In this document: piece by piece, positions 47,497 to 59,947 of the stretch
How positions within the stretch are numbered: position 1 is the stretch's first letter
Layout of the letters: each line of letters starts with the position of its first letter
Assembly: GCA_023213395.1 (NCBI GenBank)
Contig: CM041465.1
Location: 218,123,741-218,187,740 of the forward strand
Direction: 5' to 3'
Length of the DNA: 64,000 nucleotides
DNA from: Cycas panzhihuaensis
Taxonomy: Eukaryota > Cycadophyta
The notes under the pieces: model-generated
Told to the model about the DNA's origin: nothing
Databases searched by the model: none
What the model saw: only the letters and a program-made list of their open reading frames with translations
Program-made: the position numbers and the translations under genes

Positions 47497-48851
47497 TAGT
47501 ACTCCTCCATCTCTAAGAGTTTGTTAACTGCCTTAGTCAATCTATGAAGTTGCCTCCCTTTCTCACAATAGCCTCAGAAGGGATCTTTGACCATATTTTC
47601 ACTACTGAAATTAGGACCTTTGACTCGATCTAGATCCTTATATACCTCCTAGTTACCTTTATCTTTAATTTTCTAAATCCTCGTAGGTTTTTGTTACTCC
47701 TTTTATCCATCTTCATGGGCTCAACCTTCATTGAGTGGGTTGACCTCCTCCCCTATTAGGGTCTCCTCATCTTTATTCACTGACTCAATCTCTTCTATAT
47801 AAGTCTAGTTGTGAACTAGGATCAAGCTTGACTTGTCCCCCTCCTTTCCTTCTTCCTCCTTAATTTTGAGGAGGGTATCTTCCTTGTCCAAGTTTATCTC
47901 CTTTATAACTTCTATTAAGTCTTCTTCCACTCTCTTCCCATCATCAGGAGCATCTAGGTATATGTCTTATTTGTTATTGTCCTCACCCTTGTCTTCTTCA
48001 AGGGTCTTCTTAGTCTCTTTCTTTTGTTCTCTTGGGTAATTTTGAGAGAAATGACCTAGATGCTTATAAGATAAACATATTATATTATCTAATTCATACA
48101 TTAGTCCCTTCTTTCTACTCCATCCTTCACCCTTAATTTTCACCCATTTGAGAAGAGGTCTATCCATCCTAGCCAAAACATAAAATCTTACATTCACCAA
48201 TATGCTTTTATTCCTAATGGCAGAGCCCAATACCAATAAAGGACCTATAGCCTTAATATTCCCTTTATAATATCCATGTTCTAAGCTTATAAAGGAAGGT
48301 TATAAGCTAAACCCAAAGGGGGATTTTTTTGATAGATCCTTCAACTAGATTAAAGTCTGTATGCCATTTCTCCATGAGGACCACTTTCCTCCCCATTATC
48401 CAAGGTGATTTAAGTAAGACATTTATCATGTCTTCTTAGTGTATAAATTTGAAAAGCACACACCCCTTTTGGAGTATCTCTACCTCCATTAACCCTTTAA
48501 GTTTCCATCTTAACCCCACCCATTTCCTTATGGAGTCTACTCCAAGTTTGGGACCTGAGAAGTGCCCTACCAAGTAATTCTCCCAATATATCTCCATGTA
48601 GTTGGACACTCTCTTGGAACTATAATCCTAATGGAATCCTCCTCTATTATAGGGTTTATATCAATAGATTCCTCTACTACATTCCTCAAGGCTTCTAGGT
48701 ATGATTCCCTTTGTTTAGATTTTGGTTAAGATTTTAGATGTATTTGTGAGTCTGATCTATATTCAAATCCTAGTTATTGTCTATAATCCTTAAATAAGAG
48801 GCTTTCTTGATTAATCTAAAAAGCTAAAAAAGCTTTAGATAAGACTTCCAT
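47497..48851 (-). pseudogene. L1 ORF1 (DUF4283-like, zinc knuckle), decayed
   Basis: It opens about 48851 ('MEVLSKAFLAF'). From about 48640 it shows the DUF4283 pattern of plant L1 ORF1: 'YLVGHFSGPKLGVDSIRKWV', 'WKLKGLMEVEILQKGCVLFKF', 'EDMINVLLKSPWIMG'. The part open at 48236-47967 has 'RMDRPLLKWVKIKGEG' and a knuckle 'CLSYKHLGHFSQNYP' in which two cysteines have become tyrosine. A D/E/K-rich tail leads to a likely stop close to 47500. ORF1 proteins bind the LINE RNA. R1 now separates ORF1 from ORF2. Confidence 0.85.
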
Positions 48852-49497
48852 TCTAGAGTTGGGTATGAAGTGTCTTACCTGACGCAACATGCATCCATCT
48901 CTCCCACTAGGATGACCTCTCTTTTAGTCTTTTTTCCTCTAACCTCCTCTTATCTGTCTTTTTAACTTCTAGTGTGAGGTCACAATGTACCTCTGCTAAT
49001 GTTAAAACTATCCCTACATTCCCCCCACCTGAAGTGAAGATATGGATCCTCTCCATTTGAGGTCCCCCCTCTTAAAGTTTCATAAATATTTTGCTTCATA
49101 TTCTATTTGATCAATGATAAAATCTATAGTCATATAGGTGAACATCTACTAATTTAGGAGCAAAAGGGGTCAGTCGACCCACGTCTATCCACATGAATGC
49201 TCTACATTATAATGCCTATCCACTCACAGGCTCATTAAGATGAATCTCCATGAGGTTATGATGTCATGCATGTCAATCTTAATAACCTTATGATTTTTCC
49301 CTTTTTAAGGCTTGATCTATCCTCTACGTGCGTAATAACTATAGAATACCATGCCTCCAATATCCAACTAGGGTATGCCCCCCATCTGAGCCTAGTTGAA
49401 GCTAAAACCATGGTAAAATTTGAAACCCTAGCCACGTTGAGATTTACCAAAGCTTCTCACATTTACAAAATAAAAAAAATATCATCCTAATTGACAC
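48852..49497 (-). other. L1 5' region
   Basis: Between the ORF1 start and the 5' TSD. It is somewhat less AT-rich than the surroundings, with a CCCCCC run near 49020 and another near 49065. Opposite frames at 49256-49490 are open but carry no motif. It probably contains the internal promoter of the LINE; that is family knowledge, not seen. Confidence 0.5.
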
Positions 49498-49511
49498 ATG
49501 TTAATTAATAA
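49498..49511. repeat. LINE target-site duplication, copy 2
   Basis: ATGTTAATTAATAA, identical to 38204-38217. Confidence 0.95.
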
Positions 49512-51105
49512 ATTAATCAATTGAATGGGATGCATATTTATAGTAGTTTTACCACCACCTGAACAAATATAAAGTCTTATTTCTCAAATATATTGACAAA
49601 AAAAATCATTCTCTTTTTTTTATTGGAATATAAATTAAAGTATATTTCTAACTTAGTCAACCAAGACCTTACATCCTTGCTTTTTCCCCTATATTAATGA
49701 GTTCTGCATATATCTTAATACTTTAAAACTAATTGTTCTCAATCTTTAGACATCATCTTCAAATCTTGGTAGGGTCTAATCCCACTTGCTACCTCTTTAT
49801 ATTGTTCATGTATTAGCCCTTGAGAAAAATACCTAATCAAAATAGGTCTTATATGCATTATCTCATCTCCACCACCTAAAGTAATTTAGGGCCTTACTAC
49901 TTAGGTGGAGAGAAGTAAACAAGATCTTCTTAACTATCTAATGTAGGTGGATTTCAAAATATGACTACATATTTATGAGTGATATTATGATGTCTTTACC
50001 CTTGCTAAGGTTAGAAATCACTAAGAAGAAATTTATGATATTATTCCTTTAGTAAGGGGTCTCTCTTTTCTCTTAATAAAGGCTATTGTATACCATTCTA
50101 ATATTTATATACCATTATAACTTTTATATTCCTGGTATACTTACCTTGTGTTAGTAGATGGTGTTTTAGAATAATTTAGTGCATTTGAATTAGGGTTATA
50201 ATATAACATAGTAATAACCTAAGATAAAAGGCAAATGAAAAATAAAATTACAAAAGGAATAGAAGTAGAAATGGAAGTAGGGATAGAAATATAAATGGGA
50301 ATGTACAAGATACTTATTTAATACTTCCATTCCTATAATAGAATTGTGCTTCCCATATAAGAGTTATGGATACCTATATTAAATAGTGGTAATTATCTTA
50401 TATAAGAAAAATCTTTTATTTATTAAAATAAATAAGACTTAAATTCCTTTATAATTCAACTATGGATATTAATATAGGTAAATATAAAGGAATAGGATAT
50501 ATATAATATGAGGAAATATACTAAATGGGTGAAGTGTAATGGAATAAGCAAGATAAAATTGACTTGTCTTCCCAAAATAAAAATATTTTTTCTTTTAACC
50601 TTGCAAATTGAATATTACCTTCTTTTTTTCATAAAAATAAGACTTAAATATACTTCTATTAAATCCAATTTAGAGTGATTTATAGCTTGGTAGATTCTAT
50701 CATGATCTCTAGCGATTGATAGAAATTTTTAGGGTTTCAGACAATAATAACATCCCTTACAAAAATGATGATAACTTTCTATCCTAAGGTCTAATTTGAG
50801 TAAATTTTTTCTTGATAAAAAGTAGATTCTAAATAGTTTTAACAAAAGACATTTAAGGTTAATTACATGCATGTAGCCTCTATAATGGTCATTAGAATTT
50901 GAGGTAGTAGATTTTAATGTTAATAATAGGATAAAGTTAAAATACTTATATTTCTTTTAATTGTAATAAAAAAATATGTATTATAAGAACTCAAGACTTA
51001 TGGCATAGGTGTAATTGGATTAATTATAAAGTACTTTATTATAAATTTAATAATTTATGCCTCTAAAATAATTTCTCATTAAGAGAAACCCTAGTTGGCT
51101 AAGAT
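49512..51105 (-). other. G1 leader, no gene seen
   Basis: AT-rich sequence downstream (minus strand) of the G1 PBS. It has no convincing frame. Confidence 0.55.
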
Positions 51106-51121
51106 CATGCTTTAATACTAT
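51106..51121 (-). promoter_or_regulatory. G1 primer binding site (tRNA-iMet type)
   Basis: The minus strand reads TAGTATTAAAGCATG directly after the LTR end. This is TGGTATCAGAGCATG with three transitions. Confidence 0.75.
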
Positions 51122-51122
51122 T

Positions 51123-51221
51123 TATGGAAACCCTTCAATATTATATGCAGATTTGATAGGAAATATATCTACTATAATACTATTGATTATTAAATGTTTT
51201 AAGCAATAAAATAGTAAATAA
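51123..51221 (-). repeat. G1 5' LTR, inner part (split by C4)
   Basis: On the minus strand the end reads TTGAAGGGTTTCCATA, the counterpart of TCGAAAGGTTATCATA at the end of the G1 3' LTR. The bulk of this LTR resumes at 57987. Confidence 0.75.
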
Positions 51222-51560
51222 TGATGGAATCAAGGGACAAAGGGAACATAATGAGAATGTAGAAAGGAATAAAGCATCAATCTCATAAGAGTGGTGGTGT
51301 TGATAAATACTAGGGCCTTTAGATCCCATGAATAAATAAGTAGGACTTGAGCAGATGTGGCATACCACTCAAAGTCCACTTCTAATTGGCATTGACAAAT
51401 GTCATATATGATGCCACCACGATCTGATAAAGGTGGCTATAGTGTAGTTAAGATCTAGCATAGTGATGTCATAATATCTCTGCTAATCTTAGACTATTAC
51501 CTTAATGTGGGTAATCAACCCAAGGTGGATATGAGACCTAATATGGGCATTATTCTAATA
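51222..51560 (-). repeat. C4 3' LTR
   Basis: Highly similar to 57647-57986. Shared text includes CTCATAAGAGTGGTGGTGTTGAT, AATAAATAAGT.GGACTTGAGC and GTAATCAACCCAAGG. On the minus strand it starts TATTAGAATAAT after the purine tract GAGGGAGAAA (51561-51570). Confidence 0.95.
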
Positions 51561-51589
51561 TTTCTCCCTCATAATGCCCATTTGGGGAG

Positions 51590-54560
51590 ACTCCAAGTTT
51601 ATCTTTGAATTCAATAAACTTTATCTTACTAAGTGCCTTTGTGAATATATTTACCACCTATTCTTTAGTGTTGTAATAAACTAATTCTAACTCACCTTAC
51701 TATACCAATTCTCTAATGAAGTGATATTGTGTTTTAATATACTTTATTCTATAATGAAACATTAGATTCTTAGTTATTTGAATTGTGCTTTGATTATCAC
51801 AAAGTAACTAAATAGGACCAACCTATTCTTCTTATAAATCCTATAGTAATCTTCTAAGCTAAACTATTTCATATGATGTTGCTATAATTGCTTTATACTC
51901 TACTTCTATAGTATATAAGGATACTATTACCTATGAACCTAAAATGAATGTAAAACTAGAGGTAGATTTCACGTCATCTACATAACTTTCCTAATTTGAG
52001 TCTATATAGCCAACCAATCTATAGTCTCTTGATGACTTGTAATGTAATCCATATCTAATGGTACCATTTAGATACCTAGGAATTCTCTTAGTTGCTCATC
52101 AATATTTTCTCTTAGACTCGTATAAATTTGGAAACCACACTAACTGCATACATGATATTTGGTTGAGTTGAAGTCAAGTAAATTAGACTCTCAAGTAATT
52201 ATCTATAAAGTGTAAGATCAACTAATTTTGGTTCCTCAAACTTGGATAATTTTAACCCAATTTTTGTTGGAGTTGCATTTTCATCTTACAAAACTTCTAT
52301 ATCGAAGAAATAATGTATTATCCCAAATTCTATCATCTCAAATTCCTTGTACATATCTTTCTTAAATCTTTGGGACAAGTGATCATCATTCTTAATGTAT
52401 AATAGGTCATCAATATATAATCTCGTAATAAGTATAGAGCTTCCTTCTAATTTGATAGATAAATTTGGATCAAATTAACTTCTTTGGAATCCTTTATCCT
52501 TAAAATATTTGTTAATCCTAGAGTACCATTCTCTAGGTACTTACTTAAGTCCATACAAGGCCTTTTTAAGTTTATAGACCTTATTTTCTTCTCCTTTCAC
52601 TTCAAACCTATTGGGTTATTGGAAATATATTTCTTCATCCACATAGCCATTTAATAAGGCACTTTTTATAACCATTTGGTGTACTATCCAACCTTGTTAT
52701 GCAATTAAGGCCATTATCAATCTAACTGGTTCTAATCTTGCAACTGGTGAAAATATCTCATTGTAATCTATGCTCTTAATTTGAGCATAACCCTTTGCAA
52801 CTAACCTTGCCTTATACTTATCAATAGCCCCATTTAATTTATACTTGGTCTTATAGACTCATTTAGTCCCAATGGTATTTTTACTAGGTGATAGATCCAC
52901 AAACTCCCATATGTCATTTTTCATTAGGGTATTTTATTTATCTTTTATTACTTTCTTCTATTCATCTTGAGTGTTAGGCTCTTCAAAGTTATGAGGCTTA
53001 TTAGACTCCACAACTTGAGTCATAAGTGCAAAATTCACCCTTTGATATCTTGTAGTCCTTCTCTCAAAGTTAGCATCTAAAATATTTAAAGGGTTATGAG
53101 CCCTTTGTACCCATTTAAGGACCCTTTGATTTGAAGTAGAGGGTCTTACTTTATTTGTATGAGATACATTTATACCCTTAGAATTTGAGTCTACCTTAAC
53201 CATGATATTCTTGCTTTTATCTTTTTTAATCACTTCTTCCTGATAAAATTCATCTTTTTTAAAGATAAGATCCTTACTTATAATTATCTTTATCTTTTGG
53301 ATCATAAAGTTTATAGGATCTAGAAGAGTCACAATATTATATAAAGACACATTTGATACTTTTTTCATCTAACTTTGTTCTTTTTTGATCTAGGACATAT
53401 GCATAAGCTTTGCACCCAAAAATTCTTAAATGTTTGATACTTTACTTATAATCTATCCAAACTTCTTTTAGTGTAACCCATCTAATTACTTTAGTGGTAC
53501 ACTTATTCATCACATAGATAGCTATGTGTATAAATTAAACCTAATATTCATTTCTTAGATGCTTATACTTAAGCATATCCCTTGCCATTTAAATAATTAT
53601 TCTATTCTTCCTTTTAGCAACCTTATTTTGCTTGGGGTATAAGGATTTGTGAGCTATTTTCTTATGCCATAATACTTATACTAAGTTTTGAATTTATTTA
53701 AAATGAATTCTCCCCTATTGTTTAATCTAAGGGTCAAAATTATAAGTCTACTTTATCTTCTTACCAAAGTTTTGAAGTCCATGAAATATTATAGAGCATT
53801 TGACTTGAACTTAATGAAGTAGACCCGTGTCATCCTTATGAAGTCATTAATAAATCTGATAAAAAACTTAGCACCTCTAAGTGAGGGCACATCCATTGGA
53901 CCATATAAGTCTATATATATCAATTAGAGGGGTACATTGGTCCTATAACTTTTATTAGGAAAACTTTCCCTTTATTACTTTCCAAGTATACATCTTTCAT
54001 ATAGTTCCTTACTAAGTTTAATGGTAGGTAATCTAATTATCATATCTTTTTTTTGCATTAAGGATAAACTATTATAATTTGCATGGCCAAGTCTTTTATG
54101 CCATATTCTACTATCTACATTTGTTGATGCATTTAAGGCATAATAGTCTGTTGGGGGTATGACTAGTTTGAATAACCTATCACTAGAGTCATTTATCCTT
54201 TAGCCATAATTACTTTGTTGCTTAGTTTATCTTTAATGGTGTATTCCCCATTATCAAATATCACTTTGTATTTCTATTCCATCATTTGACCTACTAAAAG
54301 TAAATTCTTTTGAAGTGTTGGCACATGAAGCACACCATTTATGCACTTAGTTTCTCCAAAATTAGTTGTATGGAGATATTTCCTTTACGAATAGTTTCTT
54401 AAGTGGTGTTATCACCAAACATGATCTTACTTCTCTTGGTATTATCCAATTATTTAAACCACTCTTCCTTATAAGTCATGTATGTTGAACACCCTAAATC
54501 TATATACCAATTATCTTCTTCCTCATTAGCCATTAAACTTGAAATAAATAACCTTTTATC
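51590..54560 (-). pseudogene. C4 pol remnant (PR-INT-RT-RNase H)
   Basis: The protease site near 54520-54490 reads 'NWYIDLGCSTYMT' (DSGA changed to DLGC). Integrase occupies about 54000-53400 and is strongly decayed. The open segment 53368-52958 is the variable linker between integrase and RT ('HNPLNILDANFERRTTRYQ'). RT runs about 52930-52090: 'WEFVDLSPSKNTIGTKWVYKTKY'-like start, 'KARLVAKGYAQIKSIDY', 'HQMVIKSALLNGYVDEEIYF', 'KKALYGLK' and the palm YIDD at 52406-52417, still intact. RNase H ends near 51590. Stops occur mainly at CAA, CAG and TGG sites. Confidence 0.9.
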
Positions 54561-55625
54561 TTGTCTTTTCTTAACAACTATGTTAACAGTTCCCCTTTGT
54601 AGACTTAACATTTTTGCAAAGTAATTTTCCTCTAAGTGCTAATTTTTATGGAAATAGGAATATTAGATTGTTCCTCTACCCCTTGGGCTTCTACCTCTTT
54701 GGTTTTCCCCCTTAGGACTTTGACCTTTTCCTCTTCCTTAAGGTCTAAAATTTTGGCCTTGTTGTTGGCCTTGAAAATACCTTTGACCATGGAACTAATT
54801 TTGTCCTTAATAGAATTGATTTAGGCATTGTCCTTGATAGTTACCTTGACCTTGTGTTTGATAGCCTTAAACTTGATGATATCCTTTCCTTTGAAATTGA
54901 TTTCTAGGTTAACTGTACCTCTAGGGGATTGTCCTCTATCCCTAGAACTTTATCCTTGGTATGTAGGTCTAATCTTTACCTTAGTAGCAAATTCACATTT
55001 AAGGGATTCACTTCCTCTCCTTTTCTCTTCTATAACTAATAGTAGGGAACTTAACTAATCTATCTTAAGGTACTAAGGTCTTTAGATATCTCAATACTAG
55101 TGGCCACTATCTTAAACTAGTTGATGTTGCTTACACACCTTAATATTTTCTTAATTATCCTTTACTCACTAATTATCTCTCTTAAGGCCCTCATCTGATT
55201 GACCAGGCCTTACATCTTTGTAATGAAGTTATTAACTACTTCATTAATATTCGTCCTTAGGTTTTTAAATTTTTTCCTTGAAGTTTGAAGCTTTGATGTT
55301 ATTACTCCTTCATATGTAGTCTTTAGTGCATCTCATACTTCCTTCAATGTTGTTGCTTCATTGATCCTTAGGAAGATATAATCCTCCAAAGTACAAAAGT
55401 TGAATGCTAGTGCTCTATTGTCTCTTTCTTCATTCTCCTTAAAGCTTTTCTTCTCATCCTCTATGGCATTTTTGGCAAGCACTCCATAACATATTTCAAT
55501 AAGCTCCCACATATCTTTGGCAATAAAGATTAGTTTTATACAACTACTCTAATTAAAAAAAATTGTACCATCAAACTTGGGTACTATAATATTACCAATA
55601 TTTGATGCCACTACCTTAAAAAAAT
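54561..55625 (-). pseudogene. C4 gag remnant
   Basis: It starts about 55625 ('VVASNIGNIIVPKFDGT', a common copia Gag opening). 'KDMWELIEICYGVL', 'ALAFNFCTLEDYIFLRI' and 'LKEV.DALKTTYEG' follow, then 'NLRTNINEVVNNFITKM.GLVNQM', all of the UBN2 type, to about 55080. The part to 54561 is K/Q/N-rich; in the minus frame 'KGKV', 'KILKA' style stretches surround the expected knuckle, which is not clear. Many TAG/TAA interruptions. Confidence 0.8.
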
Positions 55626-57630
55626 AACTATTTGAAAAGTAAAGTGCTTGAAATAAAATGTTAATAAAACACTAAAAATAGGTAATAAAAGACACTAAAA
55701 AGTAATCAAGATTTATCCCACTTCAATTTTGGGACTAGAAAAATATCCCAATTGGGACTAAATCACCTCCAAAGTAAATTTTTATATTAATATGAGTTTA
55801 CAAACTAAAATTTAGTTAGTTTACATAAGGGACATCATGTAGGAAACCTAAAACTAGTGCTAATTTTGATCATAAAAAAGTTACATTAAATGACTTTAAA
55901 AATTTTTAAAGTTTTAACCACTCAATAAAGGATAGAAAAAAGAATCCAACGCTTTAGATGGGACTCAATTATGATATAAGATGGCCAAGATATGCATTAA
56001 AATATCCAAGGAAAAATTAGCCTTTTGACATATAAGGCTCAAAGAAATTTTATATCATTTTTAATCATTAAAAAGTATATCAAATAAAAATAAAATATGG
56101 TCATGTGACCACTCATTTTGCTCAAGTAGAAGTGTACATCATCTTGAAGTTAACAGAACTTAAATTTAGCTTTGATAGTGATAGTTATGGCTACTAGAGT
56201 AGAAACTAGTACTTGATTTCAATCACCCTCTTTGAAAATGAGTTAACCCCCTTTAAAAAGTGATCTCATGGTCACTTGACTACTAAGTGTGACTTTCTGG
56301 TTATATGAGCAAAGGGGTTTTAATGCAATGGAATTTCTTTCGAAATATAAAATATGATTAAATGCAAATGGCACTGATGATATATATACTTTGATAAACT
56401 ATGAAAATAATTGCTTATTCAAATATTAAGATTAGCTTGTAGAGTCCATAAATATACAAACACTCATAATGGAACTACCTCAACAAATGTTAAATCCATA
56501 AATACTAGAACAATCATAGTGACCTACCTTAACAAAAAGTAATACTCATTAAAAAGAAAGGACACATATTATATTAATAATATTTGTGTCAAAGAGAGAG
56601 GAGACAAATATTAAAAATATGTATTATGATTTTTAATCAAAAGAAAGGTACAATACATACGCAACATTTATATGGGGCACTGCACAAGTATTCCAAAGTC
56701 TGTGGAGATTGGGAGGACTTAGGCGTTGAACTAAAAATAGATGCAGTAGCCAAAATAAAACATGCAATTACTAATAAGTGATGCAAATACAATAGATTTA
56801 TGATATAATATTCTTAAGGGTAATCTATATAATGTTTGATTTATGACCACTTATATAATAAAAGAGATATTTGCAAGGTCTTAGATGACACGGTAGAGAA
56901 AAAATAGATGGATGTGACTTAAGTATGTAACTATGGATGTAATTTCATATTGATGTAAATAAAGGGTGCAAAGTATTAAATGAGAGGGCATATAAGGATT
57001 ATGTACAAAAGGAGGCAAACACATAAGATATTATCATTGTGTCAAGTATACAGACTTTTGTAGTTGTTCTCTTTCCCTCTTCAGATGGTAGAGAGCATTG
57101 ATAGGTAAAAACCATAACTCTTAAAGTAGAGAGTTCAAACTTGAGTGATAATGTTTGGGTAATAGAAGACTAATCTATTAGTTGCAAATAAAGCACTCGT
57201 AAATACAGATTATAGACTCTCAAACCAACAAACTAGCATGAACAAGGATACGACTTTACAAGGAAAGAAGAGTAAAATGTTAAAATCAAACTTAGAATGG
57301 AGTATAACCAAAATGAATCATATAAATGATTTGTGTACCCAAGTTTGTACTGATGATGACCTGCCTACTTTACTCCATACAAATACTATTGTAGATAATA
57401 TAGCTTCTTATTAATTAGAACTTGTATAAATTTAAATATAACAATAGGCATTGAGATGCTGTGACAAGATTAATGTAAATAATAGACTAAACTGATAGAA
57501 ACTGTTTATATACCAATGTTGAATGCAACAAACTCCTCATAAATTCCACCATAGACAGCTTCTCAAATATGGTTTTGATTACTTAAATAAAGCTTTGTAA
57601 GTATGGAATATATCTTTGAATGCTTGAATA
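55626..57630 (-). other. C4 untranslated leader, about 2 kb
   Basis: No coding frame on the minus strand. The plus-strand open frame at 56584-56781 has no family motif. A tRNA-like segment at 57076-57150 is listed separately. Confidence 0.55.
57076..57150 (+). repeat. Possible tRNA-derived SINE head or tRNA relic
   Basis: TTCAGATGGTAGAG (57080-57093) resembles a pol III A box within a D-arm; CTCT at 57078 can pair with AGAG. GAGAGTTCAAACTTG (57129-57143) resembles a B box / T-loop (GTTCAAAC) 40-50 bp downstream, the spacing of a tRNA. The anticodon arm does not fold well, so it is not a functional tRNA gene. It lies within the C4 leader. Confidence 0.4.
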
Positions 57631-57646
57631 TAGCTCTTATACTAAA
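57631..57646 (-). promoter_or_regulatory. C4 primer binding site (tRNA-iMet type)
   Basis: The minus strand reads TTTAGTATAAGAGC right after the LTR end, versus the usual TTGGTATCAGAGC. Confidence 0.8.
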
Positions 57647-57986
57647 TGATGGAATTAGGGGACAAAGAGAGTAAAATGAGAATGTAGAAGAAGCAAACCA
57701 TCGATCTCATAAGAGTGGTGGTGTTGATGAACACTAGGGTCTTTGAACCCCATTAATAAATAAGTGGGACTTGAGCGAGATATGGCACATCATTCAAATC
57801 CCACTGTTGACTAGTATTGATGAATGCTAAATATGATGTCACCAAGATCTAACAAAGTGTAGGTATAGTATGGCTAAGATTTGACATAGTGCTACCATAA
57901 TATCTCTACCATTCTTAGATTATCACCCCATTATAGGTAATCAACCCAAGGCATATACAAGCTACAATATGGCTATTATTCCACCA
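57647..57986 (-). repeat. C4 5' LTR
   Basis: Partner of 51222-51560. On the minus strand it starts TGGTGGAATAATAGCC. Confidence 0.95.
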
Positions 57987-58583
57987 AATATAAAGTCCTA
58001 ATTGTAATCTAAAGAATAAAGATGTAAGCAATAGTAAATATAACCATATAAAAGGAGAAATATAATGACAAATAAATTTATTTATAATATAGTAAATTAG
58101 TATTCAATTATGTAATTTATATTTATTACAAAGAATTCCATAAGATAATAAATAAATTACTATTGTTGTTATCCCTCTTTAAGACAAAGAAGCCTTTAGA
58201 AATAATGCCACCCTAAGAAGGAGAGAAGGGAAGAAACACTAAATATAGTTTTTCTAAATAACCCACTCACTAATTATTTATGGATACTTACCCAATTTAA
58301 TAATTACTTTAGAGTAAAGTTAAACTAAAGATTATATAATTAATATTCTAAAATGAATTCACCATCTTGTAATTTATATTTATTATTACAATCTTAAAAC
58401 TAGCATAATTTTCTTATATATTATCTATTTCAAGGACAATGGCCACTCATTTTAAAGACAATGAGAAGATCTATTCCATTATCCCTAGTTCTAAAATTTA
58501 TCTAATATTATAAGTTTTAAATAATTAATTTCTTCTCAATCTCAACGGTGTATTTGTCTACTAAGAGGGATAGGCATATAACA
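57987..58583 (-). repeat. G1 5' LTR, outer part
   Basis: Alignable with 35440-36044. On the minus strand it starts TGTTATATGCC. Directly outside lies CCATC, the counterpart of the CCATT outside the 3' LTR. Confidence 0.85.
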
Positions 58584-59558
58584 CCATCTTATTGAGCTTA
58601 TTAATAATGATAAATGAATACTCATTTTATCTCTAAGTGGTAGTAATCAATAAAATAAGTCCATGGATATTAATTCCTAAGGCCTTATGGGAATTAATAG
58701 AAGCATGTAAATCCTCAATTTTTATTCGAAGTTTTTGACATATTGTAAAGAGCATATTTGTTAATGACTTTATAGACTACTACTACTATTATGGTTTATT
58801 AATAGAAGTACCTATATATATTGGTGATAATCTTTTAAAATCTAAAGTATTTGACTACATCAAAATGATGTGCTTATCAAATCAATATCTTGATTATGAT
58901 GCACATAAGTTTTTAACTTATAAAGTAATCCATCATGGATATAATAATAACTTTTGTAACTTTTTGATAGTCATTAATGATTTCTTTAACATTCTGATAA
59001 TAGATCCAAAGTTTTAATCATTTGCATACAACTCTTTGAAGCTTAGAACCAAATAAATCAAATTAGATTTTCAAGCTTATATTGATTGATTATGGCCTTA
59101 ATAAGAAATCAATGATCTTATTATAAATACACTTGTCTTATATCAAGATTAAATTATTAAAGGTTAGTAATCCATTTCAAATGTTGATTGTTCTATAATT
59201 TCTATTAAGTATATAAGTGGTTAATGGCTTGTATATATAATCATTTCCTTTCCAACTAATTAATGTATCTAATATTTCACTACTTGAATTAAACCATGTA
59301 TTTCTTTATCTTATATTTTTCAACACCACTTATAAATGTTTCTATATGATATATTACTAGTTTTACCTATTATAATTAGAAAATTACTGGGGATAATACT
59401 AAAACATTTACTTGTAACTCAAATGGTAGTAGCACATTTGTTAATACTAAAACTAGTGCATTGTTTCTTTCTATTTCAATTCCTTGAATTTTTTTTATTA
59501 TTTGATTCCTAAACTATAGTTCATTTTTTTCTCAATAAAATATTAAGGGGTATTATAA
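58584..59558 (-). pseudogene. Gypsy G0 RNase H and N-terminal integrase
   Basis: On the minus strand, 59540-59080 reads as the RNase H part ('NALVLVLTNVLLPFELQVNV', pattern APVL.LP.F..PFELQ.DAS, and 'NNQHLKWITNL', pattern QQKW..KLLG.DY). About 58730-58584 reads 'LLIPIRP.ELISMDL', then '.LPLRDKMSI' and '[VD]KLNKMV', the integrase core start (PLPIP.RPWESISMDF..GLP, then VVDRFSKM). Reading stops exactly at the G1 LTR and resumes at the same codon at 35339. Its left-hand partner in the polyprotein, RT, is separated by E4. Confidence 0.8.
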
Positions 59559-59947
59559 TGTTAAGATTTTTGAGGATGAATTTTGCCATGTAATTTTCCA
59601 GGCCGTGAGGTGTTTTGAGCCATCACCATATGAGATTAGGTTAGTAGGCTAGTAGAGGTTAAGGTTAGGACAATTAAATAATAAGAAAATAGGGGATAGA
59701 TTAGATTATAGGTAGGTAAATAAAATAATATGTGGAGTTAATGTTAAGAGAGTGAAACCTTTGTTGTAAATATTCCACCCTATGTATTGCATAAGTTATG
59801 TTATGATAATAAAATACTTATTCAAATGAAGATTATTACAATGTATTCATTTGGTTTTCTTTTAGTATACTCCATCTACCTCTATCTCTCCTAGGTTTTT
59901 TGCTCTTATTTGCATATTGAAGATGTAATAAGTACAATCCTATTATA
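59559..59947 (+). repeat. E4 5' LTR
   Basis: Starts TGTTAAGATTTTTGAGG and ends directly before the PBS; the 3' 125 bp recur at 61240-61367. Confidence 0.7.

Larger units (their letters stand above)
38218..49497 (-). mobile_element. Full-length plant L1 LINE, interrupted by R1
   Basis: A poly-T run at 38218-38226 is the tail of a minus-strand non-LTR element. Its two ORFs are ORF1 (about 48851-47497) and ORF2 (42719-38393). A perfect 14-bp TSD borders both ends. Excluding the nested R1 (42784-47496) it is about 6.6 kb, the size of a complete plant L1. The 5' end (49497-48852) is a C-rich untranslated or weakly coding stretch. It inserted into the internal region of G1. Confidence 0.93.
51222..57986 (-). 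mobile_element. C4: Ty1/copia element in the G1 5' LTR
   Basis: LTRs are 339 bp (51222-51560) and 340 bp (57647-57986). There is a PBS inside the 5' LTR, a PPT at 51561-51570, and gag-PR-INT-RT-RNase H in order on the minus strand. Flanks AATAA (51217-51221) and AATAT (57987-57991) are a possible 4-of-5 TSD. The flanks on both sides belong to the same G1 LTR. It has a 2 kb non-coding leader like C1 and C2, but its protein and LTR sequences are a different family. Confidence 0.92.

Noticed and set aside
47833-48039. Plus-strand Ser-rich open frame
   Set aside because: It is the complement of the K/E-rich tail of the L1 ORF1; not a separate gene.
54636-55058. Plus-strand Leu-rich open frames
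   Set aside because: Complement of the K/Q/N-rich C4 Gag tail; composition is explained by the minus-strand reading.
57076-57150. Functional tRNA gene
   Set aside because: A- and B-box-like strings exist, but the anticodon and acceptor stems do not pair, so only a relic or SINE is proposed.
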